64,000 bases of DNA from Icerya purchasi (taxonomy: Eukaryota; Arthropoda; Insecta; Hemiptera; Monophlebidae): contig CM077115.1 in assembly GCA_039619475.1 (NCBI GenBank), forward strand, positions 158,571,774 through 158,635,773, in the 5' to 3' direction. Positions 34,960-48,424 of the stretch are shown piece after piece; positions within the stretch are counted from its first letter, which is position 1; the number at the start of each line of letters is the position of its first letter. Below the pieces are notes generated by a model, which was given only the letters and a program-made list of their open reading frames with translations, searched no databases and had not been told where the DNA came from. Position numbers and translations under genes: made by a program.

Positions 34960-35640
34960 TAAAGAGCTCCCCAATCGCAGCATATACAGGTCAGCCTTGT
35001 GTGGACATCGGCGCATACAGGAATCCAAGGAAATGAATTGGCGGACCAAGCTGCAAGAACCGCGACGACACAAGAATGCCCGCCTGAAGTACTTATGACA
35101 CCTCATGAAGCTAAAATGGTGATAAGAAACACAGTCAAAAACTACTGGAACACCCTTTGGCTCCAAATGCCGAGCAAACTCCACGAGTTTAGAAAAGATA
35201 CCTACGAAATCATGCCAACTCTCCCGTAGACACGAACAGTGTGTCCTAACTTGTATCCGCATTGGACACACAAACTTGACTCATTCGTTCCTCATATCCA
35301 AAAAAACCGCCCAACCTGTGTCAACGCTGCAACATGCCTATATCGGTGAGGCATCTTTTGATCGAGTGTAATCACTACCAGCAGGCCAGACAACAAGCGG
35401 GTATTACCAACAACGGCCTTCCAGAGATGTTTTCGGACGCCGAGAAGTGTAAAAAAATCGTAGCCTTTCTCAAAGACATCTCAGTATTCCAACTTATCTA
35501 GCTGACTTTTTTGATTATTTTGTTGTTTCGCGCATTTTCCAATATTCAACATAAAATGTTATAATTCTCTGTAAAACCGTAGTCGCTAATGACCTTGTAG
35601 TCCAAAAGCGACTTGTAAATACAATAAATAAATAAAAATA
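34960..35640 (+). mobile_element. RNase H-bearing LINE 3' end (I-like), TAAA tail
   Basis: VWTSAHTGIQGNELADQAA (about 35000) is the last RNase H motif with its catalytic Asp. Then come NYWNTLWLQMP.KLHEFRKD and, in a shifted frame, IGHTNLTHSFLISK, NLCQRCN and VRHLLIECN, the cysteine/histidine C-terminal motif of such LINEs. The 3' UTR ends in GACTTGTAAATACAATAAAT with a TAAA-repeat tail at about 35615-35640. Upstream boundary approximate. Confidence 0.75.
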
Positions 35641-36317
35641 ATAAAGCTAGTCGCAATGCTGTATGTACGAAATTAAATTACAGTTGCAGACTAATAAACT
35701 AGATTACCAGAAAAAAAAAAAAAAATTGGCTTTGAATAGCAGAAGATATTGTGTAATTGGCGAATAATAATACCCTTATGTTGTAAATACTCAAAATTCT
35801 TTGATCAAATAAAGTAGATATTTTATTTTTTATTTTTTATTATTAGACAGGCATCTTATGTATTTCGTAAACTTTACTACAAGTGTGTTCTCATGTGCGA
35901 TACCGGTCCTATTTGTGCTCTGTAGACAAGCCCGTAAATGGAACATGTTGCTGGTATTTGTACCGATCTAAACGTGAGTATTTGAACCGAAGTAAAGTGT
36001 ATTCGTTCCAGTTATAAAAAAAAAGTTGCACTACAGTCACATAGTAGATATTAACGAAGATTTTAAAATTCAGCGACAGATGTTGTAAATAAATATCTCC
36101 CAGCTCTAGAGATTGAAGCAACGTAAAATACATCCAAGAAATTACGGGTTATTTATCAAAAGCTCAATGACATTAACGAGACTGTTAAAAAACATTTTTT
36201 AGTACTTCAATATTTTGGACTGGCTAAATTTGAAAAGTGAATTCCATACCTGCGACTTTAATTATTTTAGTAAACAAGCAGTTTAATTACTAAGCTATGG
36301 TACACGTAAAATAAAGT

Positions 36318-36568
36318 ATCGTAAGTCCCATATCCTTAATGAGTGGAATTTGAAGTTAAACTTTTCATAACGGTACTCTAAGCCTAATGGATCTGAAGAG
36401 AACATTCGGGCCAGTTCTTTTCTCATGGGATTCGCCTTTATTTTTCTAGATTTCTCTGGAACCCACTTCAATTCCGAGCTGGGTAAACTTGGTAGCGGCT
36501 TCGATCTGGAACGAGACAAGTCTCCAATTTATGACCTCTCTGCTTGGGAGCCACCGCGCTACAGTGTA
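36318..36568 (-). mobile_element. SINE family B, minus-strand copy
   Basis: The minus strand reads GCGCGGTGGCTCCCAAGCAG (tRNA-like head), GACTTGTCTCGTTCCAGATC, CAAGTTTACCCAGCTCGG, TTCCAGAGAAATCTAG, GAACTGGCCCGAATG, CCATTAGGCTTAGAGTACC. This is collinear with the copy at 22213. The 3' tail is diverged. Confidence 0.75.
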
Positions 36569-39500
36569 GATGGTAAAAACACAGTTTTTCCAATATTGTG
36601 CACTAGAAAAAAGCCGTAAGTAAAATTATCAGAAAAAAGAAGCGATCTCAAACAACGTGATCACTTACGATGTTCACCTAAAACAATAAGCTACAAGATC
36701 ATATACGGTAGACATTATGTACTTCTTAATTTCCGGGATTCCTGCACGGACAAAAGTATCAACAAATTTTATCCCGGTTAATGATTTTGAAGAAGAATTG
36801 ATTTGCAGATTAAAAATTGCGCTGCACATTGTGATGCGAAAAGAAAGAAGTGCGATGAAATGTGCAGCTCTGTGTAAAGTAGCGAAATTGATGAGCAATG
36901 ACTATGTAAAGATTACTAAGTGAAATGACAAAAACATGTAGGAAATATAGAATGAAAACTAACAAAATTGGAGAAACCGCTTAAAGCGAATGGCGAATTT
37001 AGCCAGAAGTTGAATATTGGTTAAACATTCGTATACGAATTTTTTTTTCTCATAAATGGAAAAATGAAAATGCGTCATTGAACGTGAAAATCTGTGGGGA
37101 AAGAAATTCACGAAGGATTACCCCTTTTTTTTTTTCATTTTTTTACTAATTGTTTAAAAATGAAGAATCGTTGATAATGTGACAGAGAAAAAATAAAGCA
37201 AAAATTGACTAGCGTTCATTGTGCTAATGAATAAAGGGCACACACAGCAACTGTAAATTAACATCGACATGTTTTTTCTACTGTGTCTAATGACCGTTGT
37301 GAAACACTAGATCGTTGCTTTTGCTGTATACAAATATGTTTTTTTTTTGTATGCACAAAAAAGACGGTATCAAATTCATCTATGAAAAATAACTTTGATC
37401 GTTATAAGTGCTGACTTTGATCGTAATAACCGATTTGTTATTATAATCGATAGAAATTATATAATTCCAGATAATTCGACGGTTTTGATAATATTTGTTT
37501 CCATAGCATCGCTATGACCCATTTCGTTATAGCAGTCAGTTTTTACTGTGCGGATAGAACGAAAGTCTGAATTTTATAGGAAGAACGAAATCACAAGCAA
37601 GTACTCGATTCGATTTGTTTCTTATAATTTACTTAAAACAAAAAAGGACCCCCGAAAAAATGTAATTTTGCTTAACGAAGAATGCCCGAAATTAAAATTA
37701 GAACAAAAATGTAACGGTTTAAGCTCCGGGTGCAATCGAGATAAAAACAATGAAAAACGAATTTCCAAATGCGCGATATTAAGAGTCTAAGAACGTATCT
37801 TGTAAATATGATTTGCTGACAAATCTGTCTTAGTTTCCTGATTGGTTATGACGTTATGTAATATTGACTTTCGATTTCTGATGTAAATAAAGCAGCGTAT
37901 TTTTTTCGCTATTTTCAAATTCATTTTATGTATCGGGCTGTTCGACTTCTGTTAATCAAAATTTACCGGTTTTTTTCTTTAACTTCAGTATTGAATCGAT
38001 TAGGTCAAGATCAGGGTTTTTATCGATGACTATGAATTCCCGGTAAAATCGTAAATCGAAGTACGTCTAATTTAAATATTAATTAATAAATTAACGTGTT
38101 CTAATCGGGTGAGGATAAAAAAAAAAAAAAACCTTTGGAATCCACGATTTATGCGATCACAGAAAGTGCAATAAAATCCGGAATACGAACGCTGTGTTTT
38201 ATAGTGACAAAATTAGATGATGTCCTGAATTACAAATTTTATCTAATGCGATTATAGAAGCTAAAAAGTAAAAACAATATTACCTTAGAAGTCATTCGAG
38301 TAAACACATATTAATGATGAAATAGGAAATATGAAATAAAATATTCTTACTCTATATAGGACGTAATAATGGATTGGAATTTAGGTTATCAGCGTTACTG
38401 AATTTTTAGTTATTTTTCACTAATTTGCCGATTACTTACACTTGATGTTTTCTTCTTATTTTCTATTTAAGCGCTATACATATATTCATATATTTTTTGA
38501 AACATTTACATATTTTAGATTTATAAATAAAATACTATGTTCAGAATTAATAATTAGCTGTTTATATCGGTAATATTTTGTATTGAGAATAGATTTCTTC
38601 TTTTTGTTAATTTTTATTTATTCTCGATTCATTGTCAAATGATATAATTTTATTTCCCTTTTGTTTATTTATTGTTTAATAATTCCAGTATTCTTAACAA
38701 AGAGCAGTAATTATCTTGCCCAGGTGTGAGTGTGCATCTGATAAAGAAGCCTCTCTGATTAAGTAACAAAATTAATATTTGAATGACATAAAAGTACTCG
38801 TGCTTTGCTAATCTCGGTTTATCTATGAATTAATTAACTTATACGAAAATAAATATTCGTAAATTTATCTTTCTGTCTCGTATAAATTGCATTCGCAACT
38901 GAAATGTTTTGTAATACATGAACATCTACGCGAAGAAACATTTAAATTTTCATTCCTTTAAAAATCATCCGATAAGGCAGGTCTCTCAACTAGTTTACAA
39001 ATGTTTAAAGTACATTATAGAAATATTATCAGTTCTATCGTAATATTCACTTAATTTTAATTTCATTAAGGGGTTCTCTTTGGTTGATAATTATGTTCCA
39101 CATATTTTTTAAGCACATCTTTGATTAATTACACACATTTACCTTGCGTTTTAGCTTGCGTTTTAGCTTGCATGTTCGCATTGTTGTTTTCTTCGTAAAT
39201 AATTGTTTTTTTTTTCTTTTCACTCTGTAAACTTGTTTAGTGCAGAAAAATAACCTAACCGAAATTTAATTTTCGATTACCATATTCCCAGCTATAATTA
39301 ATTAATCAATCGGGCAAAAGAGCAAAATTGAAAAATAAATCAAATTATAATAAATTATAGAATTTTTAAAAATTCAATTTCTGTCCGTATGTATGTCTGC
39401 GATTCAATATAATACCGATCGATGAATCGCTTCCAAATTTGTGGTTTTATTGTTCGTAATATTGAAAGTTTAGAAAATTCATATTTTTCTCACAAAATAT

Positions 39501-41595
39501 TTTAAAGCGAGGTTATCACAAAATTTAATTATTTACGCGCCAGGTGGCAACAAAGAAGACTGAAGGGAACGCCAAATCTAATCTGGTCCGCCTGCTTTAG
39601 GCAAAATCCTGGATACGCCTTCCTAATTGTACACCACGAAATATAAAACCTGACCCTGAATTATTATCATTATCGATGTAATATATAATTTCTAAAATTT
39701 TTCAGGGCTCCTCGCTGGTAATGAATAAAAATAAATTTCGCCACTTGAAAATGTTCGTTGAAATACAACTAGAGTAACTAGAGTAATCTGACGAGCATCG
39801 GTAAAATTAGAAAAATCAAATGCCGCTGTTAGAATGCGTTACGGATCGTTTAGAAGGGGAACGAAAAAGAAAAAATGAACTGATAATCATTTTTGTGTGC
39901 TGAATGTCTGTGGTTAAGGCATACAATTATTGACGAGACCTTCGCGACTAAATCTGAGAAATGTAATACACGTCATAAATTAGCTGCTCCTATTTTTTTG
40001 TCTGGAGAGATATCTATTAGGCCAGCTTATAGACATTATCATATACGTTGAAATTAATTCAGCTTACATGACAGAACATCTTTGCAGACTAAAAAAAAGA
40101 GAAAAATGAAACAAAAAATCAAAAATATGATGCCGTTTCACGAAGGCTAAAAACTTTAAGAAAACCAAAAGGAAAACAAAAACACGTACTACCGTTTAAT
40201 TAATTAATTAAAGAACGATCTTGTTAATATTTTGTTGTTCTGTTCGTTCACTGCTAATTGGTATACAGAATCATCTGAATGCATATTTTATGTTTTACAT
40301 TAAACACTGCATCGTCTCTGCCGATTAATTTATTTATATTCAATCGGAATGCGAAACAAAAAATTATACACATCAATATTACTTGTATCGGTTTACGAAA
40401 AGGCGGACAATTTATTATAAGCAAAATTCTATAAATTCTTAAATATTTCATTATCCATGACTGTTTCTGATGAATTGTTCAAATTGAAAATAACTTTTCA
40501 GATGAACTTCAAAAATATATTTAAAAAATGTTTACATAATCACCGACCTGTTTCGAGAACTTAGTATTCCATGGTATATTACAATGATATACCATGGAAT
40601 ACGGGACTGTGTTCTCGAAATATCTAGAAAATTATATCGATATTTTTGAAATATAGAAGTTATTTCTAATTTGAGCTTTGAAATTACCCGGAAACAGTAT
40701 TTTTTAATATACCTAAATGAAAAATGCGACATATAATGAAAGAAAATGGTGAAACCATTCACATGATGAACTTTATATTTGTAAGTTTATTTAAATGATT
40801 GTTATGATCTTATTCGAAATACGGAGCAGTAAATATATTTGACACTGTTTGTGAATTAAAAGCTTTTAAATATAGCTATGTATTAATGGGATGAGATTTA
40901 TGAAATCACATTTTTCACTGCTCAGGTTTAGAATTGCCTTTGTAATTGTTACGAGGAAAATTTTATTAACATAAACGTTATCTTTTCCGCCGATTGTTAG
41001 TTAAAATACGATATTTAGTAAATATTTGTTATCTTCGAATATACACATAAACATACATAAATCGATCGAGAAATAAGTCATGTTCTACATGCGCTGCGCA
41101 TATATCAGTGTTAGTGACGTACATTTTGAGACATTCGTACCTCGCAACAGTTACTCATTAAGCGAAAGAATGAAATCTACACTAGCGTCTAATTACAAAA
41201 CCTATTATTGTTTATTTTTAAAATTAGTTTAAAATATTTTATAGAAGTGTTATTAAAAGCAAATATTATAATATTTCGAAGAATATAAGATAATTTAAAT
41301 TACAATATTGAAAAAACTATTACTAGCAGTTTAACAAGTACTTAGAGGACAATCATAAAATGAGCCGATTTAATTAATGTTTTTAAATATTTGATACGGA
41401 ACTCGAAGAAATATGTTCCCCTCGGTTGTTGAATAGTTTATAATTGTAACCGACTGATCGGCTTTCCCGGTAATTCCGGTTTAAGAAATGACATATTTCG
41501 AAGAAACGAGTGCACTGGCTAAAGAAACATTTTCCTTCTCAGTTATACTTAACAAGTTATTAAAGTTTATCCAAAGTACTTCGATAGTAAGTAAA
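36569..41595. other. Anonymous AT-rich region
   Basis: About 5 kb of AT-rich sequence. The hairpin at 40550 is the only structure noted; no open frame exceeds 80 codons. Confidence 0.5.
40550..40621. repeat. Short palindromic hairpin
   Basis: TTTCGAGAAC...TATTCCATGGTATAT (40551-40579) faces ATATACCATGGAATA...GTTCTCGAAA (40587-40620) across a 7-base loop. The arms pair over nearly 30 bases with a small bulge. No coding content. Confidence 0.75.
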
Positions 41596-42384
41596 GTTGT
41601 TTTTTTTTTTCTACTCTGGGCGCGCCAGCGGCCTTGACCCAACAACATGAAAAATTAAGAAAAAGGAACTAAATAGTCAGGCGGTCAGAAATGGAAAAGA
41701 CAAAGGACAGCAGCAACGGAATAACTGAAGGCAATGGGAAGGAAAGGATATAGGTAGCGTTAAAGGGAGTAGGAAGATCCAAAACTAAAAGTTGGGCGTA
41801 AAGAAAGGAGCGTTCGTTAGAGAGTGCAGAACATTCGAATAGGATATGATTTGAATCACAAATACAAGAAGGCTGCTCAGAAACGTGAAGAGAGCAGAAA
41901 GGAGAAAGAGCTAAAGAAAAACGAAAGCGAGAAGAAGAGAGTAGAGAATGATTGATTCTAAGCCTAAACAAGGAAACAACAGTGGAACGACGACAGATAG
42001 GAATAGAATGAAACCAAGGCAGGAAAAACCGGTTGAATAAGACAGTAGTATGAATAATTATGATAAAAGAACAACAAATACAGTATGAATAATGATTAGA
42101 GAATAAAGATGGATACATATCAGACCAAAGTCTAGAATGATTAGAGCGTGATAGAGAAAGAATGTCTGAGGAAGGGAAAGAGTCGAGGAAAGCACCAACG
42201 CGGGCGGCTGAGCAAGCTAAAGAGTCAGCTGAGTCATTGCCCTTAATATTGGAATGACTAGCCATTGAAAGTCTATGAGAATGGAACGGGACGAGTATAA
42301 AGAGGAGACAAGAGATCGAAAAGAGAGAGGATGATACCGTCAGAAGTATGAGAAGGAGGAGAGGAGATGGCTTGAAGATAAGTA
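41596..42384 (-). mobile_element. CT-rich RNase H-bearing LINE, copy B (5'-truncated)
   Basis: A 242-codon minus-strand frame (42397-41669) contains SHSNIKGNDSADSLA (end of RNase H), then FRLRINHSLLSSSRFRFSLALSPFCSLH, CDSNHILFECSALSNER and LPTPFNATYILSFPLPSVIPLLLSF. This is the same tail as the copy at 60985-62805. The tail GACCCAACAACATG-type 3' UTR ends in poly-A (T run at 41599-41610). It abuts the SINE at 42385. Confidence 0.82.
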
Positions 42385-42600
42385 AAGTAAGTTCCACACC
42401 CTTGGCAGGGCGTCGGGGATTGTAGAATTAAGCTTATCATAATGTTCCAAGCTTAATGGATCTGATCAGAATACTGGGGCCAGTTTCTTTCTCTCGGCTG
42501 CCTTTACTTCTCTAGATTTCTCTGGTACCCAATTCAATTTCAGATCAGTTATTGCTTAGGAGCGATTCGGATCCGGAACGGGACCGTAGTCTCGCCATTA
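42385..42600 (-). mobile_element. SINE family B, minus-strand copy
   Basis: The minus strand carries GATCCGAATCGCTCC, TGGGTACCAGAGAAATCTAG, AGAAAGAAACTGGCCCCAG, CCATTAAGCTTGGAACATT and ATCCCCGACGCCCTGCCAAG, in the family B order. It lies directly upstream of a LINE copy in the same orientation. Confidence 0.78.
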
Positions 42601-45081
42601 TTTCACGATATGTACGGAATTCGTTGGCAACGCAGCATTTTAATGATTTAAATAGTATCTGCCGTTTTCACTTTTAGTGTTCTTGTCAGTTATGTACTTA
42701 GGGCTGAAGCAATGCCAGATTTACGGTAAAAGCCGAAAGATCTATATGTTTGCGGTAGGAAAATAAACTTAAAAGAAAGAAAATCCGGCTGTTGTAATTA
42801 TTTGTTTTGCGGAATGGTCCATTTTGCAAGTTCATTTTTTATTTTAGTCCCTTTTTTTTGCTACCGCAGAGTTTAAAATTTGAGTTTTGCTAAATCTTCG
42901 AGCAAACAAATTGCACGATAATTGTGCAATATTTTACAATATTCTACAACGTGACAATAGCAACAGGTAATTTTACTGGCTGTTCCAAAATATGCCTCCT
43001 AAATTTTTTTTAATCAACAGTTGTAAAAATTTCAAATTTTAAGCAGTAAATCGGTAAAAAGGTTTGTCTGTATCGTAGAACTGTAAAATGAAAAGATCTT
43101 AAAAATAAAAATACTCGTGTTTACGGTAATTCATAAAAGCGGATTCCGATTTTTGTTCCAAGTTAACAGTGTGCGCCCGTGAGTGTGGTGTGCGTGTGTG
43201 TGCGTTGAGAGATTAAAGAAGCGAGAATTACTTCAACACTTCATGTATTCTAAAAAATATCTCGTTTAATAAAGCGAAAATATATTTTGAAAAAACTACG
43301 CGCTAGTGTATCAAAATTACCCGCGCAGTTGTCAAATTTATAGAAAAAACGGAAAAATAAAATATGATATTTGCAAAAAAGAATTAAAAATTCCTTTGTT
43401 TTTGTACGAAATATAAATGGAGGAAAATTTGAAATTACTCTGTAACGTTTATTATTGGAAGAATTACGGCTTGTCCGTAATCAATTTAGAATTACTGAGC
43501 TATATTAGTTAGCAGACCCTGAGGAAGATTTAGAGAAGTAAATCAAATTGAAAATGAGATACCGGACGGACGATATTTGTCTTAAAAAATTCTTATTCCA
43601 GAATGAAAAAGTTTTGTTATTTTCCTTTTCTCGACATTAAAAAATTTCGCTATCTTATTGTTCCAAACCACCGTCTCGAAATTTACATCTTTATTTTCGT
43701 TTTTGTTTTTTTTTTTTTTTTACGGTTATTTTATCTTTCCAGTGGTCTTTTCCGTTTCCATTGACAATTAGTTTCTTCTTTTGCTGCTCTTATGTCTTTT
43801 TTACCCGAATAAATTATTTAGGATTTCAGTTTTTTATTTTTTATTTAAGCACTTGATACTTTTTCTTTTGTTTACCTTTTTTCATTCTTCTATCACAAGC
43901 TGTTCTGTCCGTTTTCTTTCAAGTTAATAATACGGGTGTTTCAGACACATCGGTAGTATTTACATACAAAATTTTGTCCTTCTGGTATCAATTATTGCTG
44001 TATTACTTAATTTTTCAGTTTACATATAATAAAAGTTAATATTTTTTTTCTTTCTCCCGAAAGTTAAGATTTTCTTATGGTTTCTACAAATTACGACAAA
44101 AACTGCCTACGTAAAATTTCGATATTACATCGTAATTCTCGTTTTTTTTATTTTATGTATATTTTTTTTTAATTTAATTTATGGCGCTACGCCAGGTCGT
44201 TGCGACACATGCGGCTAAGAATTGCCATTATCATCGTAAAATATTTATCCGCAATGGATAATTGAATAGCTCAAATTCGACAAAAACTGGAGAAACAGAT
44301 TGTTCCTTTATATGTAATATTTGAGGCTAATTATGCGGAACATTCATCAAATAAAATATTATAAAAGAGCTGTATTTTATGGCATTTCAGTGTGATCCCA
44401 GGAACCTAGAGGAGCACTACTCAGTATCCAGAAACGGTAATTTCTTCTATAAGTAATTTTTATATTCCCTATTAGTAAAATTTTCAGTGAAATGAGCTAT
44501 GAAGAAAGAAAGAAAAAATGAAAACGTACGAAAAAAATCTGTACTAATGGAAAGAAAAAAAGATTAGTGAATTTCCAAACAGGGTAAAAAAAGGAAAATA
44601 ATTTATTAAATTAAAGGAATGATGAAATAACATTTCACAATTTAGTACATTATGCTCAATCACATTTAGTATAAATAGTCTGTTATAATCGTAGTTATCG
44701 TCAGAATTAATTAATGCGTGCTCATATTAAGCGTAACCTTTAATTTATGGGTTCTGATTTCAGTTTAGTAATACACTTTTGTGTATCTATTTACGTATTG
44801 AATGTTCTATAACACACTTTCATTTCAGATTAGTTGTAACTGATATAAGAATATGTAAGGGGACTAGTTGTATGGTTTAAAAATAGCGCAATGGGGATAA
44901 ACACCGTAAAGATTGCTCTATTCGCGCTTTTACCAAGATATACACTTATCTAGAGTAAGTTTATTATCTCATATTAAACTTCTGGGTATTTGGTATGATT
45001 ACGGATGCAGTAATTCTCCGAATTTTACTGCAACTGATCGTTTTTCACAGCGAACTCGGTTGCATAGGCAAGGGAAGAGAA
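42601..45081. other. Anonymous AT-rich region
   Basis: T runs (43707, 44041, 44161) and a GTGTGCGTGTGTGTGCGTTG stretch at about 43187. No coding signal. Confidence 0.5.
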
Positions 45082-45505
45082 CTATTTTTGGTAATGTTGA
45101 GCGAAGGCATCCGCCACACCGCTTCGGTCTGATATGACTGCGTTATTGAGGCCGTTCATTGACTTAATTTTAGTCCAAGGTGGCTCTTGGTTGGATGTTG
45201 ATTGGATGATGGATGAAACGAAAGAATTCCAGGATTCACGCTTCTTCGCCTTGATTATGAACTGTGTTTTGGCATGCAATTTTTGAACGCAATTAGGTCA
45301 CTGATTAACTTCGTTGTTTTGTACTTTCTGTATTGCTAAGGCGACTTTGCTACAACACCAGGGAACACGACGACAACAACGACGAGTTATAGGGGAAGAT
45401 TTGGGAATCATCTGCGGCAGTAAAAAAACTGTTTCTAAGAAAATCCTGATATTCTCTTCTACAGACGTTCTTGGCTGGTGTGAGACCATGTTACGGAACA
45501 TTTGA
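45082..45505 (-). mobile_element. I-like LINE, inverted endonuclease-RT linker piece
   Basis: Two minus-strand frames give RTSVEENIRIF, IPKSSPITRR..RRVPWC and FIIKAKKRESWNSFVSSIIQS...WTKIKSMNGLNNAVISDRSGVADAFAQHY. This is the segment between endonuclease and RT in I-type LINEs. It lies head-to-head with the plus-strand C-terminal part of an I-like LINE starting about 45540. Confidence 0.72.
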
Positions 45506-45539
45506 CTTTATGGAGCAAGAAACGTGCTGCTTGTGGCGG

Positions 45540-47100
45540 TGTTTAGAACAAAATTCGTTTTGGTATTTATTAAGATTAAAACCGAGATCAGGCAGCACAA
45601 CGGCCTCTAGGTTGGGGCGAAGCGCTGCGGAGGAAAACGTTAGGTCAATGGTGGAAAAACGTTATATGAAAAATTGAAATGTGTGGGAAATAGATATTTC
45701 TGAATTGAAACTGAGATGCGCCAAAGCTATCCCGATTCTGAAATATCTGGCGAGTTCCAGATGCAACATCAATCCTAAATTCCTCCGTAACATATATAGA
45801 TCGCTTATTCTACCAGAAATCAACTACGAGTGCCAGGTGTACTCCTCTGCAAGTAAATCATTAACGTAGTCCTTCGATCCCGTGCACCATGCCGCTCTAA
45901 GAACTATCCTGGGGGCATCGAACGTCTCCGGCAGCCGGTATGTACGCTCTAATCGGCTGCCCCCCGCTCTCTTACTGTCGAAACTATTTCATACTGCGAA
46001 ACATATGCTCGTACCGCTACCTCAACTACATACAAAATCTTCCTTTTCACTTGGATAACTGTCCTCTCAAGCCAAGTTTTTCAGGCGACCCACTGCTGGA
46101 GGTAATGGCTATCTTGCCGGGACATGGGATCACGTTCCTAAAGAGGCCAATACCTAGCCCAATGATTCTGATTCCCCCCGCGAGGGTTCCAAAAAAACGA
46201 ACATCGACACATCGCTGAAATCGAATCCAAGTACAAAAAATGTCCAGTGTACGGCAGAAATGGCAGTCAGAGCCATTTAGCAAATACGTGGACCACCTAG
46301 TAGGTTACACTGATCGAGCTAAGGCAAAAGGCGAAGCAAGGATACAACCGGCATCCTGCGTCCTCGTAGGGCAGGGTATCTTACATCAAGCCAGACTTAA
46401 CGATGCCTGTGATGCGTTGCATGTAGAATTGCACGGAATTTTTCCTGCCTCCATCACACCTAGTCACGGATCACAACAAATCTATAAAAGTTCCCATAGT
46501 TGCCGATTCCCTACAGGCGTTATGTGTGCTGGAAAACCCAAAATGCAGCAACCCGCTAATATTGAAAATACACCGCTTTCTAAATCAGTTAAACCAAAGG
46601 AACAGTCGGGTGACGTTCTTTTGGGTCTCTGAACACATGCCTGGTAATGGGAGAGGTCTTTTGGGGTTGCGCGCTCGGCGTCGTTCTCGCCAATGCCAGA
46701 GAACGCGGACCTACCATCCTCGATAATGCATATTTTTCTAACGAAGCGCGAGAACCAGTGGAGAACAGAACGGACAGCTACGACAACGTTCTTAAAAAAT
46801 ATTCAGCCCACAGTCGAACCATGGTAGCCGCCGGAGGAAATATCCCGGCACGACGATTTTAAGAGACTGCCTCGCACAGTCAAATAATTCGTAAATCTTC
46901 GCCTCCAACTATGTGCTTCTTCTGCGGTCAGGCTGGTATACCGACAGTTCCGCACATATTTCTCACGTGCCCAATGTTCGCCACGTTCCGGACGAAACAT
47001 GGCATACCCAGTAACATACTGGATTATCTGGCAAATACAACTAACATCGCAAGGGTTCTTCGTTAGAACGAGTGATTTGACCGAACATATGTATATCAGT
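45540..47100 (+). mobile_element. I-like LINE, RT C-terminus plus RNase H, broken
   Basis: It reads ISELKLRCAKAIPILKYLASSRCNI...LILPEINYECQVYSSASK, FDPVHHAALRTILGASNVS, then RNase H pieces: RLNDACDALHVELHGIF (catalytic Glu region), SLQALCVLENPKCSNPLILKIHRFLNQL, and VTFFWVSEHMPGNG. It ends with CFFCGQAGIPTVPHIFLTCP (C-C-H-C motif). Many stops and shifts. Somewhat GC-richer than its surroundings. Confidence 0.78.
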
Positions 47101-47689
47101 TACCTCCATATATGTACTGTAATGACCTTAGTAGTTACAAACGGCGTATATAAAAAAGGTGAGGAGGAGAATTTAAAAACAAAAAAAAACTTCTGTTTTT
47201 GATATTAAGAATTTATCAACTTTAGTAATATGAGGAGAATTTGTAAATAACTGTATTCTTGTGTGTGTGTTAAATGAAACATTTGGTGACGCCTATTACT
47301 TAATCTCGGATGCTTAAAATCTATTTTCGATGGTAACTGTTTGTCATTTACTATTCCATGTAATAAGCCAAAGGTAAACTTAACGGAAGTTACTTTTCTT
47401 CTTTGCAACAGAGCAGGTAGCTGAAATTTATTTTGAAAACTGTACTAAAAACTACGAGGAAAATATTAATCATCTCCTATTGTACTCGATTCGAAACACA
47501 ACGAGAAGAACTTATTAATTAACTCAGAAATATCACACGCTACCGATAAATACAGTATCCATTCTTACAAATCCATTAAGCATGTAAACAGCTTTATCAA
47601 TACTCCGTAAGAAATGCAATATTGAACTTCAAAATTTGAATACTATATGACTCGTTTAACATATAAACTAAGCCGAGTAACCCCTTCTC

Positions 47690-48180
47690 ACTAGCACCTT
47701 CTTACAGGCCGATTGCCTTGGCATCCTGTCTAAGGAAAGCATTCAAAATTATCTTGAAGAACCGTCTAATATGGTGGCTTGAGAATAATAAAATATTTCC
47801 TTATAACATATATTTGGTTTTCGTCCGGCTTTAGGTACCTTAGATTTTGTAGCCGAATTTTCGAACGACACTTATCAATTTTTTATTGACAGCATCCGTT
47901 TTAGATATAAAGGGGGCATTTGATAATGTTTCTATTCCTATATTGTTTAAGCAATTAACTAAGATTGGAATTTTTAACTAATCTTCTATATAGTTTATTT
48001 ATATAGGGAGATCGCACTCCACTTTCTAAATCCGATTTCTAAAGGAGACTGAGGTTCGGACAGTTTATAAGAGGCTTGCTCGGGGATCGGTACTAAGCCC
48101 GTTATTATTCAATATCTATTATGTCAAGGAAAATGAATGTGTGAATGATGTACAACTGCATTTTCGAACACTGATATGAA
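47690..48180 (+). mobile_element. LINE reverse transcriptase fragment
   Basis: Broken frames read YRPIALASCLRKAFKIILKNRLIWWLENNKIFPYNI.GFRP, then SVLDIKGAFDNVSIPILFKQL (first RT Asp), and RGLARGSVLSPLLFNIY. The first block matches the CT-rich LINE at 8290 (ASGLRKLLE.MLNGRLVWWLE), so it probably belongs to the same or a sister family. Confidence 0.68.
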
Positions 48181-48424
48181 TGATATTTATCTGGCTTTAA
48201 TTCTAATTGATAAGTTTATTATGTCTCCGGGATCATACAATCATTTTGGCTGTTTCTATTCTTGCATAGTTTCCTGTCATCAGCAATAAATTGAACGTTT
48301 AAAATTTTTCACAACATTTGAAATGTGATTTATAAATAAAGAAAAAAAAAGTAAAGGATCCAAATTAGAGCCTTGATTGATGCCAGAAAAGCATGATGTA
48401 CACAAGGAATCTCGCTCATAAATG

